Assembly: GCF_021869535.1 (NCBI RefSeq)
Contig: NW_026262679.1
Coordinates: 87,603,143 to 87,667,142 of the forward strand
DNA from: Mytilus californianus
Lineage: Eukaryota > Mollusca > Bivalvia > Mytilida > Mytilidae
Length of the DNA stretch: 64,000 bases
Reading direction: 5' to 3'
The notes beneath the pieces are model-generated. The model was not told where the DNA came from. It did no database searches and worked only from the letters and a program-made list of their open reading frames with translations. Positions 49,737-60,896 of the stretch are shown piece by piece. Numbering within the stretch: position 1 is the first letter of the stretch; every line of letters begins with the position of its first letter. A program made the position numbers and the translations under genes.

Positions 49737-51418
49737 CTAACAGCGTCGGTATAATATAGGTCCATAATAATTCGCGACTATTAATTTTTCTTTCTTTACA
49801 TCTAACGCGAGTCCATAAGGTTTACTAATTGCGTCATCTTTCCCAAGCAGCTTTCTAACTTGTTTTCCATCCGACGACAAAACAATTATACTATCGTTAC
49901 CATATGAAGCAATATAAACGTTCGAGTCTTTATCTGCAGATATCCCATGCGGTGTACAAACCGATTGATCTTTGTATTCCCATATCTTCTCTCCAGTAAC
50001 AGTATAGCATGCTACGGTGTTGTTTGCTCTATTGACATAAAATATCTTGTCTATGGATGTTGTTACATAACTCCAGTTGGCCAATGTATCGTCTTTAATC
50101 AAAGTAGAAGAGCAGTTGTCTGACACATTTACTTTCTGTATACCTGTGCCAGTAATACAGTACAACAAGTGGCGATCTCTGTAACATATACCGTAGCAGC
50201 TACTGGTTATTTTTAGCATGCTTTCAATTTTTTTGGTTAAAATGTTGATGATTTGAATTTGATTTGAAGATGAAAATGAAACAGCGACTGTCTTGTCATC
50301 GATACAAGTAACATCTACTGGGTTTTGATATGACAAAGGTATGTCACTCTTCAAGTTTCCATCTTCCTTTAAGACAAGAAGACGGTGGTTACTAAAGTCT
50401 ACCAGGAAGATGTCTCCCTTACTATAAAAAGCACACCCTGTAACATGAGTAACTTCAAATTTTCTTTTTAACGTCATTTTGATATCATTGATAGTAATAG
50501 TTGGTTCACGATGAAAAGTTCTAATCTGTGCTTGTTTGTCTTTCTCTGTCTGCATTACCACCAACGGAGAACTCGATTCAACAGATATTGAACCGAATAA
50601 ACTAACAGTAGACAATACGTCGGTTAAATTGTCCTCAATTCTACAGTTAAAGTCTATCTTCTGTAAACTACCGTCCTCAAATAACGAGTGCATAAATATT
50701 TCATGTGTCTGAATTTCTGTTTCAAACATTTTACTCCCAAAAAATGCTTGTAGGTCTGACGCATGTTCTTTAATAGCTGACATATTAGTTTGCAATAAAT
50801 CCAATTTTTCCGTATGTTCAGCAAGTTTTCCCAATAAGTCTTCTATTTGTGATTTAACTTTCTCTTCCGCAGCATATAGATCCTGAAGTATTAGTTGTTC
50901 TAAACTGTCAAGGTGCTCATTAATTTTATTACGGACCTGTTTTATTTCATCGTGAAATTTCTGCCTTTGATTATGGATTTCAACAAGATTTTGTTTTCGA
51001 TCTTTTACAACTCTCTCGGCATTCATTTTGATATATTTCAGATTTTCATCAAGACTTTTCAATAAGACTGAAGTCTTTGCTGTCTGTATGACATTCTCCA
51101 GCGATAATATTCCAACACAATTAGCATGATTGGACTGAATACACCGTGGACAACAGATACTTTCATGTTGCGGACAATAATTCTTGAATTTTCTGTCATG
51201 CTGTGAACAGTATGGTGATATATTGGCTTTGAGGGAGGTAATTGTCTATAGTTGTCGACAGATATAACATCATGGTAACGTGAGGCTTTCGATGCATTGT
51301 GATATTTCAGACATTGGGAGCACAGTCCTTCATCACATTCAGGGCACCAGTAGTCAGCATTTGTTGTCGTGTGCTGAGAGTCACAAACACCACATGAAAC
51401 TGTGCTGGATGATGCCAT
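49737..51418 (-). pseudogene. TRIM-like B-box/NHL paralogue with one frameshift
   Basis: Nearly the whole 560-aa protein of 27666-29348 is present and clearly similar throughout. The N-terminal frame (51418 down to about 51230) encodes B-box 1. A one-base deletion at about 51226-51231, after residues QLPPS, throws it out of frame. The remaining frame stays open to 49737, with B-box 2 (CSQHDRKFKNYCPQHES), the coiled coil and the NHL-like propeller. No other stop was seen. One lesion in an otherwise open gene means either very recent loss, a population variant or a sequencing error. If the deletion is real, an internal start at 51062 could give a 441-aa protein without zinc sites. Confidence 0.88.
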
Positions 51419-51545
51419 TTAAGTCTTGATCTGCTGAAAATAAGAAAATTCCATTATTCAAATTGCAATAGCAGTTGGTTTAAACAAGGTTTGTGTAGTA
51501 AGTATACATATCCATTGTTTAAAGTGGTTGATTTATATATCCCAG

Positions 51546-52729
51546 TTCTCGTTTCATCAAACATCATAACTGGTTCCTTAAAATTGATAATAATAATTGG
51601 GAAACAAAGGTGCTTAAGAAAGGATAAAACCATATTAAATTGCAAGTCAATAATTCAACCTCACTTGAATCCGATTCATACAACCTTTAATTTTGACCTT
51701 AGTGGAGATCAGTTGTGCATGTGTTTACCATGTGGTTAATTCATTAATAAAAAAATGTCAACATTGAAAAAAGAAACAAAGGAGACACCAGGAATATCGA
51801 TGTCGTTGACTGATCCGGCCCATAAAAAATAATTCTTATATACAGATAAAACGATGATATACATATATTTCAATCTGTAGCATGAAACCAAACAGATCTA
51901 TGCAAACCGTCATTATATAATTGCACGTGCGTGCCTGCATGTCTATTTATATTTATAATGTATCGGGTTATTTGACCGCCGGCAGTCTTCGGAAGTCATC
52001 TCGATCAATAATCAGATGACCTTTAGTCTAAATTACGCACAAAGTTAAACTGAACAAGGAGGCTAAATATGGGCAACTTAAGAACGCTTTTTGGACGCAA
52101 AGGATAATCTCAGATTTTTGCCAATTTTAACTTTTAAAGCATTATTTTGCCAGAGAAAAGAAGACTGTCATAGTATAATTGTAATAATGGCTATATTTAA
52201 GTTAAACGCAATAAGCCATTTAGAAAACTTAAACACAAATTGAAAGAATTGGTCCTGCTTTGTTTCATAAAAAAATGAACAATGTAGATACAAGTATCTT
52301 GTCTTATCAAGATATCCGATTTCTTGATTGAAAACATATTTGTTACATTTGGAGGACGTGTTTTTCAACAAACAATCGCTATTCCTATCCAATGGGAACC
52401 AATTGTGCTCTTCTTCTTGCCGACTTGTTCATTTATTCATGTGAGGCTGTCTTCATACTGGAGCTTCTCCAAATGTCATAGATACTGTCAATCAATATTG
52501 TTACTTAGGTCTAATGCTTATTTCAAAATAAAAAAAAAACAATTCAGTACAACAATCCATGTAAACTCTTAGAGAAACTTTGTGACTCAGTTATATCACC
52601 AATATTGTTATATTGTTGTGAAGTGTGGGGTATAAAGAATGCTTTCGTAAAATTCGTGACTCTCACCCTTATGAAACATTTCACATTCAATTTGTGCTTT
52701 GTCTATATGCCATTTTGTTTTTATTAGAC
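51546..52729. other. No gene seen
   Basis: Sequence past the end of the segmental duplication. Frames up to 82 aa show no recognisable feature. Confidence 0.5.
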
Positions 52730-52950
52730 AAAAACTAATTACATTCAAGAGGGGCGGAAGGACTTTTTTTCGGGAAATCGGGATTGAGCAGTTTAATTCG
52801 CGGGAATTCGTGAAAGCCATTTTAATCGTCGGGAATTAGGGATTTAATCATATAGTGATGCGGGAATGGACATAGTATTTTCACGGGTATTCGGGATTTG
52901 GCATTTTTTTTCCCGGGAATTCGAAATGAGACCCCCTCCTACCCCCTTTC
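52730..52950. repeat. CGGGAATTCG-type tandem repeat
   Basis: CGGGAATTCG, CGGGAATT and CGGGTATTCGGG variants recur about every 30-45 bp, six times or so. Confidence 0.7.
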
Positions 52951-53369
52951 TAATTTAAGGCTTTTTTTCAGACGAAAAACAGTCGGAATAGCATAAACTT
53001 CAAATGAAAAGGAGACCACGTCGACAGGGTAACTTTATCATGAATGATAAAACCAAAGATTCATAAGGTATATCCTATCCAGTACAATCTGATTTAAAAA
53101 AAAATATATAAATCGGACATGTCTCCACGTTTTGCTTAAATTGAAAGCGAAAAGTTGACATACGGTCTGTATTTAAATCAGGTTGTGTCCAGTAGTAAGT
53201 GTTACTTGACACTAGAATTTGACAATGCCGGTAGGAATGTTCGATAGCCTATACTGGATGACATGTATGGCCGTGTTAAAATGTATGTACATTTCAAATA
53301 AGTGCAAAAACGGTAATATTTCTTTCTTTTTAATTGAACAAGATATTCAAAATAGTCAAAATGTTTAAC

Positions 53370-53665
53370 ACCGCCACATTCTGTATGCGCCTGTCCCAAG
53401 TCGGGAGCCTGTAGTACAGTGATTATCACTGATTAATGTCTGTGATATTTGTTTTTATTAATTATTTTGTTATAAATCAGGCCGTTATGTTTCTCGTTTA
53501 AATTGTTTCACATTTTTCATGTCGGGGCCTTTTGTAGCTGAATATACGGTATGGTTCTTCTCCATTGTTAAAAGCTGTACGTTGAACTAACTATTATATT
53601 CGTCATTTGAACTTTGGTGGATAGTTATCTCATTGGCAATCATACCACATCTCCTTATTTTTATA
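53370..53665 (-). repeat. Dispersed repeat family M, reversed
   Basis: The reverse complement runs from GATGTGGTATGATTGCC through the CCCCGACATGAAAAATG block to the GGCTCCCGACTTGGGACAGG block. Order agrees with 9859-10270. Confidence 0.8.
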
Positions 53666-54454
53666 TAGAATGAAATCTGCATTTGAAATTGCGTTACTTC
53701 CTATTCTTGGTCTGCCGTATACAGATATACAATAAATGCACACTTTTACTGATATTTCTAATTGTTATCATACATTTATGTGTATTTCTATGACAAATTC
53801 ACAAAGCTTTACCGTCACCTATCTGGTCACTGTAAGATTGATTGCTTTCTTCAATTCCTAAATGTGCAGTGCAACATGTTTTTGTATACTGAGGACAAAC
53901 AAATCAAGCAGTATATGATATGAGGATACACTGCAAAGTGGCTCAACCGGGATGGATGGGCAGAAAACTTCGACTACCACTGGGAAGTAAGGGAAAATTG
54001 GACCTGGACAAGACTTTGGCATTGCATCAGGCCACCTACGTACAACTTCAATCAATTGTTTTAGGGAGTTTTTTATGTTTCAGAGTAAAAGCTTAAATTA
54101 ATAGGATGCTTCTACAGTGTCATCTGTAATTCTATCTGCTATTAAAAAATAAAACTTTACGCTGCAAGGAACCTGTATCGCTTAGCTGGCATTGACAAAA
54201 ATGGTAAGCCTTGCAAGAAGAATACTTGTGCTGAATGGAAACTGTATGAGCAAAAACAAAATATGTCTTGCTGATCATTTTAGCTGGACCAATTTCTTTA
54301 TATCTTTCATTGTTTTAAATATAAAAGCAGAATTTTAAAAAATGGATTGATTGGGATTTAAGGGCAACAAATCCAGTAAGGGGACTATTGCCAATTTAAT
54401 TCCAACTAATTTATTTTTAGATCTTGTGTTGTTCATTATATTTGCTATGTAAAG
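53666..54454. other. No firm gene
   Basis: The stretch 53940-54075 (+) can be read as MGRKLRLPLGSKGKLDLDK and onward for about 40 codons, which looks faintly coding, but it has no recognised family and no flanking exons. Confidence 0.35.
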
Positions 54455-54510
54455 TTTTTCGACTTTTGAGTTTGAATGTCTCTTTGGTATCTTTGGCATC
54501 TCTTTTAGAG
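54455..54510 (+). repeat. Family A, 3' tip
   Basis: TTTTCGACTTTTGAGTTTG and TTTGGTATCTTTGGCATC match the last 55 bases of the family. Confidence 0.7.
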
Positions 54511-55087
54511 AAAGCCGGTAAGTTAGGGGTGTTTAACGTCCTACACGACAACTTAATGCTCTCGCAGTTTTAAAAATAGAAGGTAAAAAGCACTAAAATT
54601 GGTTAAAAAAAATATAATCAGTGCTTTAACGAGTGAACTGGCAATTTTGGCCAGTTTAACTATTTGTAGATTTTATTTTGCTGATAATTTTTTTTAACAG
54701 CTTCTCTCAGTCTACTATAGTTTTTTACCCCCAATATTAAAAAAATTGGTAAAATTCATCATTCAGGGGCAATAACTCCAACAAAGAGTCGTGTTGACTA
54801 CTTCGGTCATGTACACTTATTTGTAGATCTCATTTTTGCTTGGAACGGTTTCACTTTTTTCCATTACGGTTTCTTCAAAAAATGCAAAATTATATGAAAA
54901 TCTCTAATCAAGGGCAATAAATACCTTTAAAGGGGTCAAATATTTCGGCCATGTAAATTTATTTGTAGATCTTATTTTGCTCATCATATTTTCTATTTCC
55001 AATTTTTCATTATCTATCATAACTTCGAAAAAAGAAACACAAAATGGGTAAAGATTGTTTTTCAAGTGAAATAATCTCTATAACGGG

Positions 55088-55325
55088 TCAAAAGAGAGGT
55101 GAAAGATAACAAAGGGACATTCAAACTCAGAAGTCGAAAATAAACTGACAACGCCATGGCAAAAAAGAAAAAGACCAAACGACAAATAACAGTATACAAA
55201 ACACAACATAGAAAAGTAAAGACGGAAAACACGAACCCCACCAAAAACCAGGAGTGTTCCCATGTGCTCCGGAAGGGTAAGCAGATCCTGCTCCACACGA
55301 GGCAACCGTTGCCGATATGAACATA
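55088..55325 (-). repeat. Dispersed repeat family A inside copy 3
   Basis: The same element, orientation and position as 29630-29850. The three overlapping minus-strand frames across it are repeat shadows. Confidence 0.8.
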
Positions 55326-56284
55326 AATAATCATTTGTAGATATATTTTTTTCCCGGTCATTTCTTCTATCATAAAAATTTCTTTATATCGATAACATTT
55401 TTCAAGATAATGACCAATACTGCGAAATTTGCTGAAAATGGACATTTCAGGGGCAATAAATCCAATATAGGTTGTCATTTTGCTAAAACGTTATTTTTAA
55501 ACTAGATATACTTTCCAGCTGACAATTTTTCTAGTCAGTTTTGCTCTTACTGTTTTGAATTTTAAATATAAACCTTTGGACCAGGTGAGCTAATTATATG
55601 GCCGGACTAATACATGAACTAATAGTAACACCACAAAATGACAACAGATAACTCACAAGTATATGGCCTCTCAGGAATTCAGTTCAGGAACACAAGAACC
55701 TCAACAAGATGGAGTTGAATTCAGGTGCTGAGGATAACTAGGTGTGTGAAATATTAAAGCTATAACAGGCAAATTGAATGTAATTTGATTAATCAAATTT
55801 AACCTGATTTAATGAATGATGTCAAGAACCAGGAAGGTTAAAAGTATAAATAGATATGTGACGGCAGACTACACGTGACTCTTATTTTTACATTGATGAA
55901 TCGATAATTAAGAAATGGAATATGTTCAATATTTAATTGATTTTTATCATACGTGAAGGTTAATTCAGAAGCATTGGTGTATAAAAGGAGATAATATTTT
56001 AATTACTATATAACACCAATAAAATACTAGTACACACTACATATTTTTAAGGATACACTCAAATGCGAAAATGAAAATAATGCCCCTCCCCAACAACAAA
56101 AAGAAAAAATAACAGAAAAGCAAACTTGTTTAAACTAAATATCTCTAAAAATATTAGAAATATAGTCTGAGTAATGCTGACACCCTGAAAATTATTTTTT
56201 TAAGTATTTATAGTTTGTTACACCAGTGAATGTCCAGCGACAAATATTTCATAAATATTCAGAACGAGAAGAGAACAAGGTAAA

Positions 56285-56650
56285 ATTGAGAATGGAAATG
56301 GGGAATGTGTCAAAGAGACAACAAACCGACCATAGAGCAGACAACAGCCGAAGGCCACCAATGGGTCTTCAATGCAGCGAGAAACTCCCGCACCCGGAGG
56401 CGTCCTTCAGCTGGCCCCTTAACAAATATGTATACTAGTTCAGTGATAATGGACGTCATACTAAACTCCAAATTATACACAAGAAACTAAAATTAAAAAT
56501 GATACAAGACTAACAAATGCCAGAGGCTCCTGACTTGGGACAGGCGCAAAAAATGCGGCGGGGTTAAACATGTTTTTTGAGATCTCAACCCTCCCCCTAA
56601 ACCTCTAGCCAATGTAGAAAAAACAAACGTACAACAATCACCAAAAAAAT
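56285..56650. repeat. Abundant mussel-type repeat inserted in copy 3
   Basis: The segment containing GTGTCAAAGAGACAACAAACC, ACAGCCGAAGGCCACCAATG and GGGACAGGCGCAAAAAATGC is absent from copy 1 at the matching point (after AGAGAACAAG near 5335). I recall this sequence type as very common in Mytilus DNA; its class is not known to me. Confidence 0.7.
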
Positions 56651-57742
56651 GAAATAAATTTGGGCAGTCAATAAAAAAATTATGATATGTTGGATAGGGG
56701 TAGACATATTTTGCTTTTGTACAAATCTTTAGGTTCCCTGTATAAGGCATCAGATTTAACATCCCAATTCCGACTGGACGTGGTTGCGTATTTATATATC
56801 TGGTACAGCCAAAGTGGGAGTCGTACGATAGCAAAAACATCACTGAAGAATAGGAGAAGTCCCGGCATTACCACATTTTCTATACCCCTGTCAACCCTTG
56901 AGGGTTTTTTTCTTCTTCAAAATGACCGGTATGGTGCTGTTTTAGATGAAAATATGAGAGGAAAAATTCCTGTCATCAAACAGACGAAAACGGTGAATAT
57001 TGGAGTACATCGAAGTCGTCAACATGTCAGTTGCAAAGCAACTACTTGGCTAATGAAACCATCGGGGTCTTACAATCACACAGCTGTATCTACCCGAGGC
57101 TTAGGAATATATGATTACTATCATTACAGTATTTGTAATCATTGTTTTGTCCGGGTTTTGTAGTCAGATCAGAAATCTACTTATCTATAAACTTGTTGCA
57201 AGGATAGTTACATTCATAATAAACTAGCTTCTGTATCCACAAGTGAATAACAGCTTCATCAAACTCTGACCTATTTTTGACGCTTCATTGATTTATGAGT
57301 TTATATTTGTAAATTTAAGTCATACTACAAAAGTTGTCTATAATAATATAAATTAGTGTAAGGATTCATAAGGATTATGGCCATAACCTTAATTTCAGAC
57401 TTCAACGGTCAGGTTAAAAAGAAGGAGAAGATACCGAGTGGGGCAATAAAACCCATAAGTGGAAGAGAAATGGACAATGCAATGACCAAAAGGGGACATG
57501 AGGGTCTGTCCTGTACTCGGAGTATATTTTGTGATGCAATCCATCTGATGAACCTTAACCTTTTTAAAGGTACAGGAGCAGTTGACGAGTTGAAAAATAG
57601 ATTTTATCAGAAAACTTCAGATATCATTCGTTCTTTTTATAATCTTTCATATCTTAAAATTTCTATCTCATATTTCGCACTAATGATTATGATGTCAGTA
57701 AATGTTCCATTAATGAGATGTACAAATTTAGATGTTCATTAA

Positions 57743-58184
57743 TAATAATTTATTTCACTATATATGACTTAAAACATTTTTATATATATAAATTATCGTT
57801 AACTATATACTAATATTATTAATGGACATTAATAACTGCCTGTAAGCTTGTACCTACTCAGTCAAATTACAAAAACTTATAGTTTCTTTTTTATTAATTA
57901 TTTTTTTGTACTTTTTGTCTTGAATATACATGTTTATATATTATGATAATATTTAATAATTGATCTGTTCTGTCTTTGAATACAGCTTTTTAATTTTATA
58001 TCAATACAATCCTTGACCTTGAATTTATCACATAGGTACGTGTTGTATTTTTTCTATTTTCATCTAACTAAGTCATCGTACTGGACATAAAAAAAATAAC
58101 TGTTCTCATTGTTTCAGTTCTTCTCTGTTAAACTTATTTTTTGCAATTATTCGTTTAGTATTAATGTTGTTACAGATCATGTAC
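57743..58184. other. No gene seen
   Basis: Very AT-rich; no feature recognised. Confidence 0.5.
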
Positions 58185-58405
58185 GAGGGTCTAGTTGGGG
58201 GTCCTCCATTTCTGTATTCTTTAGTTTTTTTAGGCAATATTGCTTTATTCTTTATATTTTTTGCCCATTATTCTCTATTCTTTATATTCTAGCACCTCAC
58301 TATTCTCTATTCTTTTTTTTTTTTTGGTCCATTTTTCTCTATTCTTTATATTTTTGTCTATTATTCTCTATTCTGTAAACCCCCATCCACACCCTCATGT
58401 ACTAT
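58185..58405. repeat. Pyrimidine-rich minisatellite (TTCTCTATTCTTTATATT)
   Basis: At least five units of TATTCTCTATTCTTTATATT, spaced 22-35 bp, with a poly-T run near 58309-58326. Frames through it (89 and 64 aa) are artefacts of the pyrimidine bias. Confidence 0.85.
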
Positions 58406-58524
58406 TATTATTAGTGTTTTGCTTGTCCTTTTGATATTACTTTTAATCTTATCAACCTTGCTTAATGACATTTTTCTGTACCAATTTCAGAATTTCTAAC
58501 TTATATTAGCTATTGACTAGGATT

Positions 58525-58605
58525 TCCGGCTTCCTCTACCCATAAACACTGGCCGCCACGAAATATCCCTTGTTGCTGAAAGTGGCGTTAAACACCAAAA
58601 ATATG
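58525..58605 (+). repeat. SINE 3' fragment
   Basis: GGCTTCCTCTACCCATAAAC, ACTGGCCGCCACGAAAT and AAGTGGCGTTAAACACCAAA match the tail of the SINE at 521-780. The tRNA-like head is missing. Confidence 0.7.
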
Positions 58606-59514
58606 TATATTAGTTGTGCCAAAGAATATTATATTTAAATATACTGGCAATTCCTAGGTTGTGATGACTGTGTAATTGTTTATTTTACATCTCGTATACG
58701 TTTAGATTTGGTTAATTTACTTTTGATGGCGTTTTTTTTTTCTTAGTCTTCTGGAATTTTATGAGCAGTAAATATCCGTTTTTGTTTGCCTTTCTCACAA
58801 ATGTAAAATCATGGACGTTTTGGTATATGATTTTGACAATATCATAAAAAGGCTCAGAACCACATTAATTAAGTGTATACTCATTGACAAACGGTTGGAT
58901 TGTATTTGGGGAACGCTATGGTGATAAAATTTGCAACTAAATTTCCAAAAGCTTAAATAGAAAAAGTAAGATGGTGTTAAAACTGAAATAGCTTTCTGCA
59001 TTGTCATCTTCCTTCTAGGTGAATTTAATATCCGTTTGTGTAATCTACTTTTCCATTTTTTATTCAGTTTTTTGGTTTACGAGTAACAAAAAGCACAACA
59101 ACAATAGTAAAAACATATAGAGTTAAAAAAAAAACACCAGTTAGGTAATTTATTTTGCTTTGTCCTACGAACATCATTTTTTAAAAGACATTTGCTTTTT
59201 ATTAGCATTGTGTCACACATGTCACGGCGATTATGTTGACGATTGATTACCTAAAATAGAGTGCACAGGTTTGTGATTGCTTATACTTCTTTCGTTGTTT
59301 AAAGATCGAGTAAAAGTATGTTTTTGCTTGATTTCATATTGAAATTTATTTTAATTCGATTAAGCAGACCTGTTTCCAAGCGCAGTGATACAGTAAATGT
59401 ATTTTTTTTGTCGTAAGCAGTCTCTTTTCTACCCATGATTGTCAGCTAAATATCGGCCCTATTCCCGATGCAAACTTTGGCAGGCTGTTTTTTTCAAATT
59501 AAATATGACATGAA
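58606..59514. other. No gene seen
   Basis: AT-rich, no recognised feature. Confidence 0.5.
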
Positions 59515-59640
59515 CAATATAAAACAATTCAATTGGGAAAACTAACGGCCTAATTTATAACAAAACAATTTACGAAAAACAAATATGACAGACATGAACC
59601 AACGACAACCACTGAACTACAGGCTCCTGTACATATATAT
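59515..59640 (+). repeat. Family M fragment
   Basis: ACAATTCAATTGGGAAAACT, AACGGCCTAATTTAT and CCACTGAACTACAGGCTCC match the middle of family M. Confidence 0.7.
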
Positions 59641-60725
59641 TTATATGGATATAATGTAATGAAGTTCAGAATCGATACTCGAGTCCGAGACAATAAATAA
59701 AGACTTAAAATTTCAATATTATGATGAACTATGAATGAAATCTGATTTACGATACCAAGTTTCTTTTACTACATCAAGTGGCAGTAAATCGTTGTATTTT
59801 TTATTTGATACTGGTTATAGTGTTGTTGGTTTTTTTTTTAACACAACTGATAATTGTTATATGAATATACACAAGGATTTGTATAGTAAAAAAGAAAAAT
59901 CCTTGTTAAACCGGTGATATTTGTTATGAAAATATTTCGTGACTTGCGATAATGGATATAATCTTGTTAAAAAGGGACATACCTGCACGCATGTGTATTG
60001 CTTAATATATGGAGAATGCCTTTTCCAGCGCTTTCGCGCTTTGATAACAAAATTTAAAACCGACGAAAATTGGAAATTTAGACAATTTTTGTAACCTTTA
60101 CCAACATTACCTTATATTACCAAACATAAATACTGTAAGTATATCTTAACATCAAGATTGCTTCTTTTTACGAGCATCATATGTAAAATATACACAAGGA
60201 TTATTTTCAAATGTTTATTGTCATTTGAAAATGTTGACATTTAATAATTTACATATATACATTTATTAAACATAGCATAAGACATAAAAAAGTTACGAAT
60301 ACATGTATGTCATTATATATATATGAGTATTTTAAATGCACGTTTCATGCACACTTTATGGGTCTCCTTTCCCCAGTTGACAAACTTAAGGATTTTTTTT
60401 TATCTAGAGTGTAGATGGGTTAATTTTCGTAATATAGGTCTGCAGCTAGGTTTGAGAAATCAAAGATACAAAAAGTTTCACTTATTTAATAATAGCATTC
60501 TTTCAATTTATGGCAGGTTTTGTGAGAAAGGAAGAATAATTACTATCAGTCAATTGGTATAATGTTGTATTTGCTGCGATTGGTGGAAAATGTCTTTATA
60601 TATTATGATAATTTCCAAACGTCGATAATCCCGACAGTTAGAACATCTTCAGTCTTTGCCAGCCGGTTGATAGGCGACTTGCATTAAATAGTTCTCGTCT
60701 GCTAGTTAATTAATTAATGTGCACA
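59641..60725. other. No gene seen
   Basis: AT-rich 3' flank of the temptin-like gene. A small hairpin of CAAATGTTTATTGTCATTTG type lies near 60208-60232. Confidence 0.45.
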
Positions 60726-60731
60726 TTTATT
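60726..60731 (-). terminator. Candidate poly-A signal AATAAA
   Basis: AATAAA on the minus strand about 165 bases past the stop codon of the temptin-like gene; the first such signal found by eye. Confidence 0.4.
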
Positions 60732-60896
60732 TTTAACTGGGCGCGTGATAACTGTGCTCTTTTGTCACAACGTCTCTGAATTGTGTTTCAATGATCCAGC
60801 ATTCGAACACATTATATTCTCCATACAAAAACGCAAATGAAAAGCTTTAAATCCGTCACTGACAGCAAAAGTCTTCGTTTAGCAAATATTTTCATT

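Larger units (their letters stand above)
40745..51545. repeat. Segmental duplication, copy 2 (expanded by insertions)
   Basis: Same block order as 26090-29476, but spread over 10.8 kb because of inserted material: 41000-42640, the transposase relic region and the 969-bp element at 47916. The spacing between matching points grows from about 14.7 kb at the left to about 22 kb at the right, which measures the insertions. Confidence 0.82.
54650..57500. repeat. Long dispersed repeat, copy 3
   Basis: Starts with about four diverged tandem units of roughly 130-180 bp containing GGGGCAATAACTCC and TTATTTGTAGATCT (54650-55520), interrupted by a family-A insert (55088-55325). It then follows copies 1 and 2 block by block to about 57500. 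A different repeat is inserted at 56285-56650. The 121-aa frame at 57377-57742 runs out of this repeat and is not supported as a gene. Confidence 0.8.

Noticed and set aside
55062-55478. 138-aa minus-strand frame
   Set aside because: It crosses a family-A repeat; the same region in copy 2 does not keep the frame.
57377-57742. 121-aa frame
   Set aside because: It starts inside the long dispersed repeat and continues into AT-rich sequence. The matching part of copy 1 is in a different, diverged frame.
58109-58434. Hydrophobic frames of 89 and 64 aa
   Set aside because: Produced by the pyrimidine-rich minisatellite.
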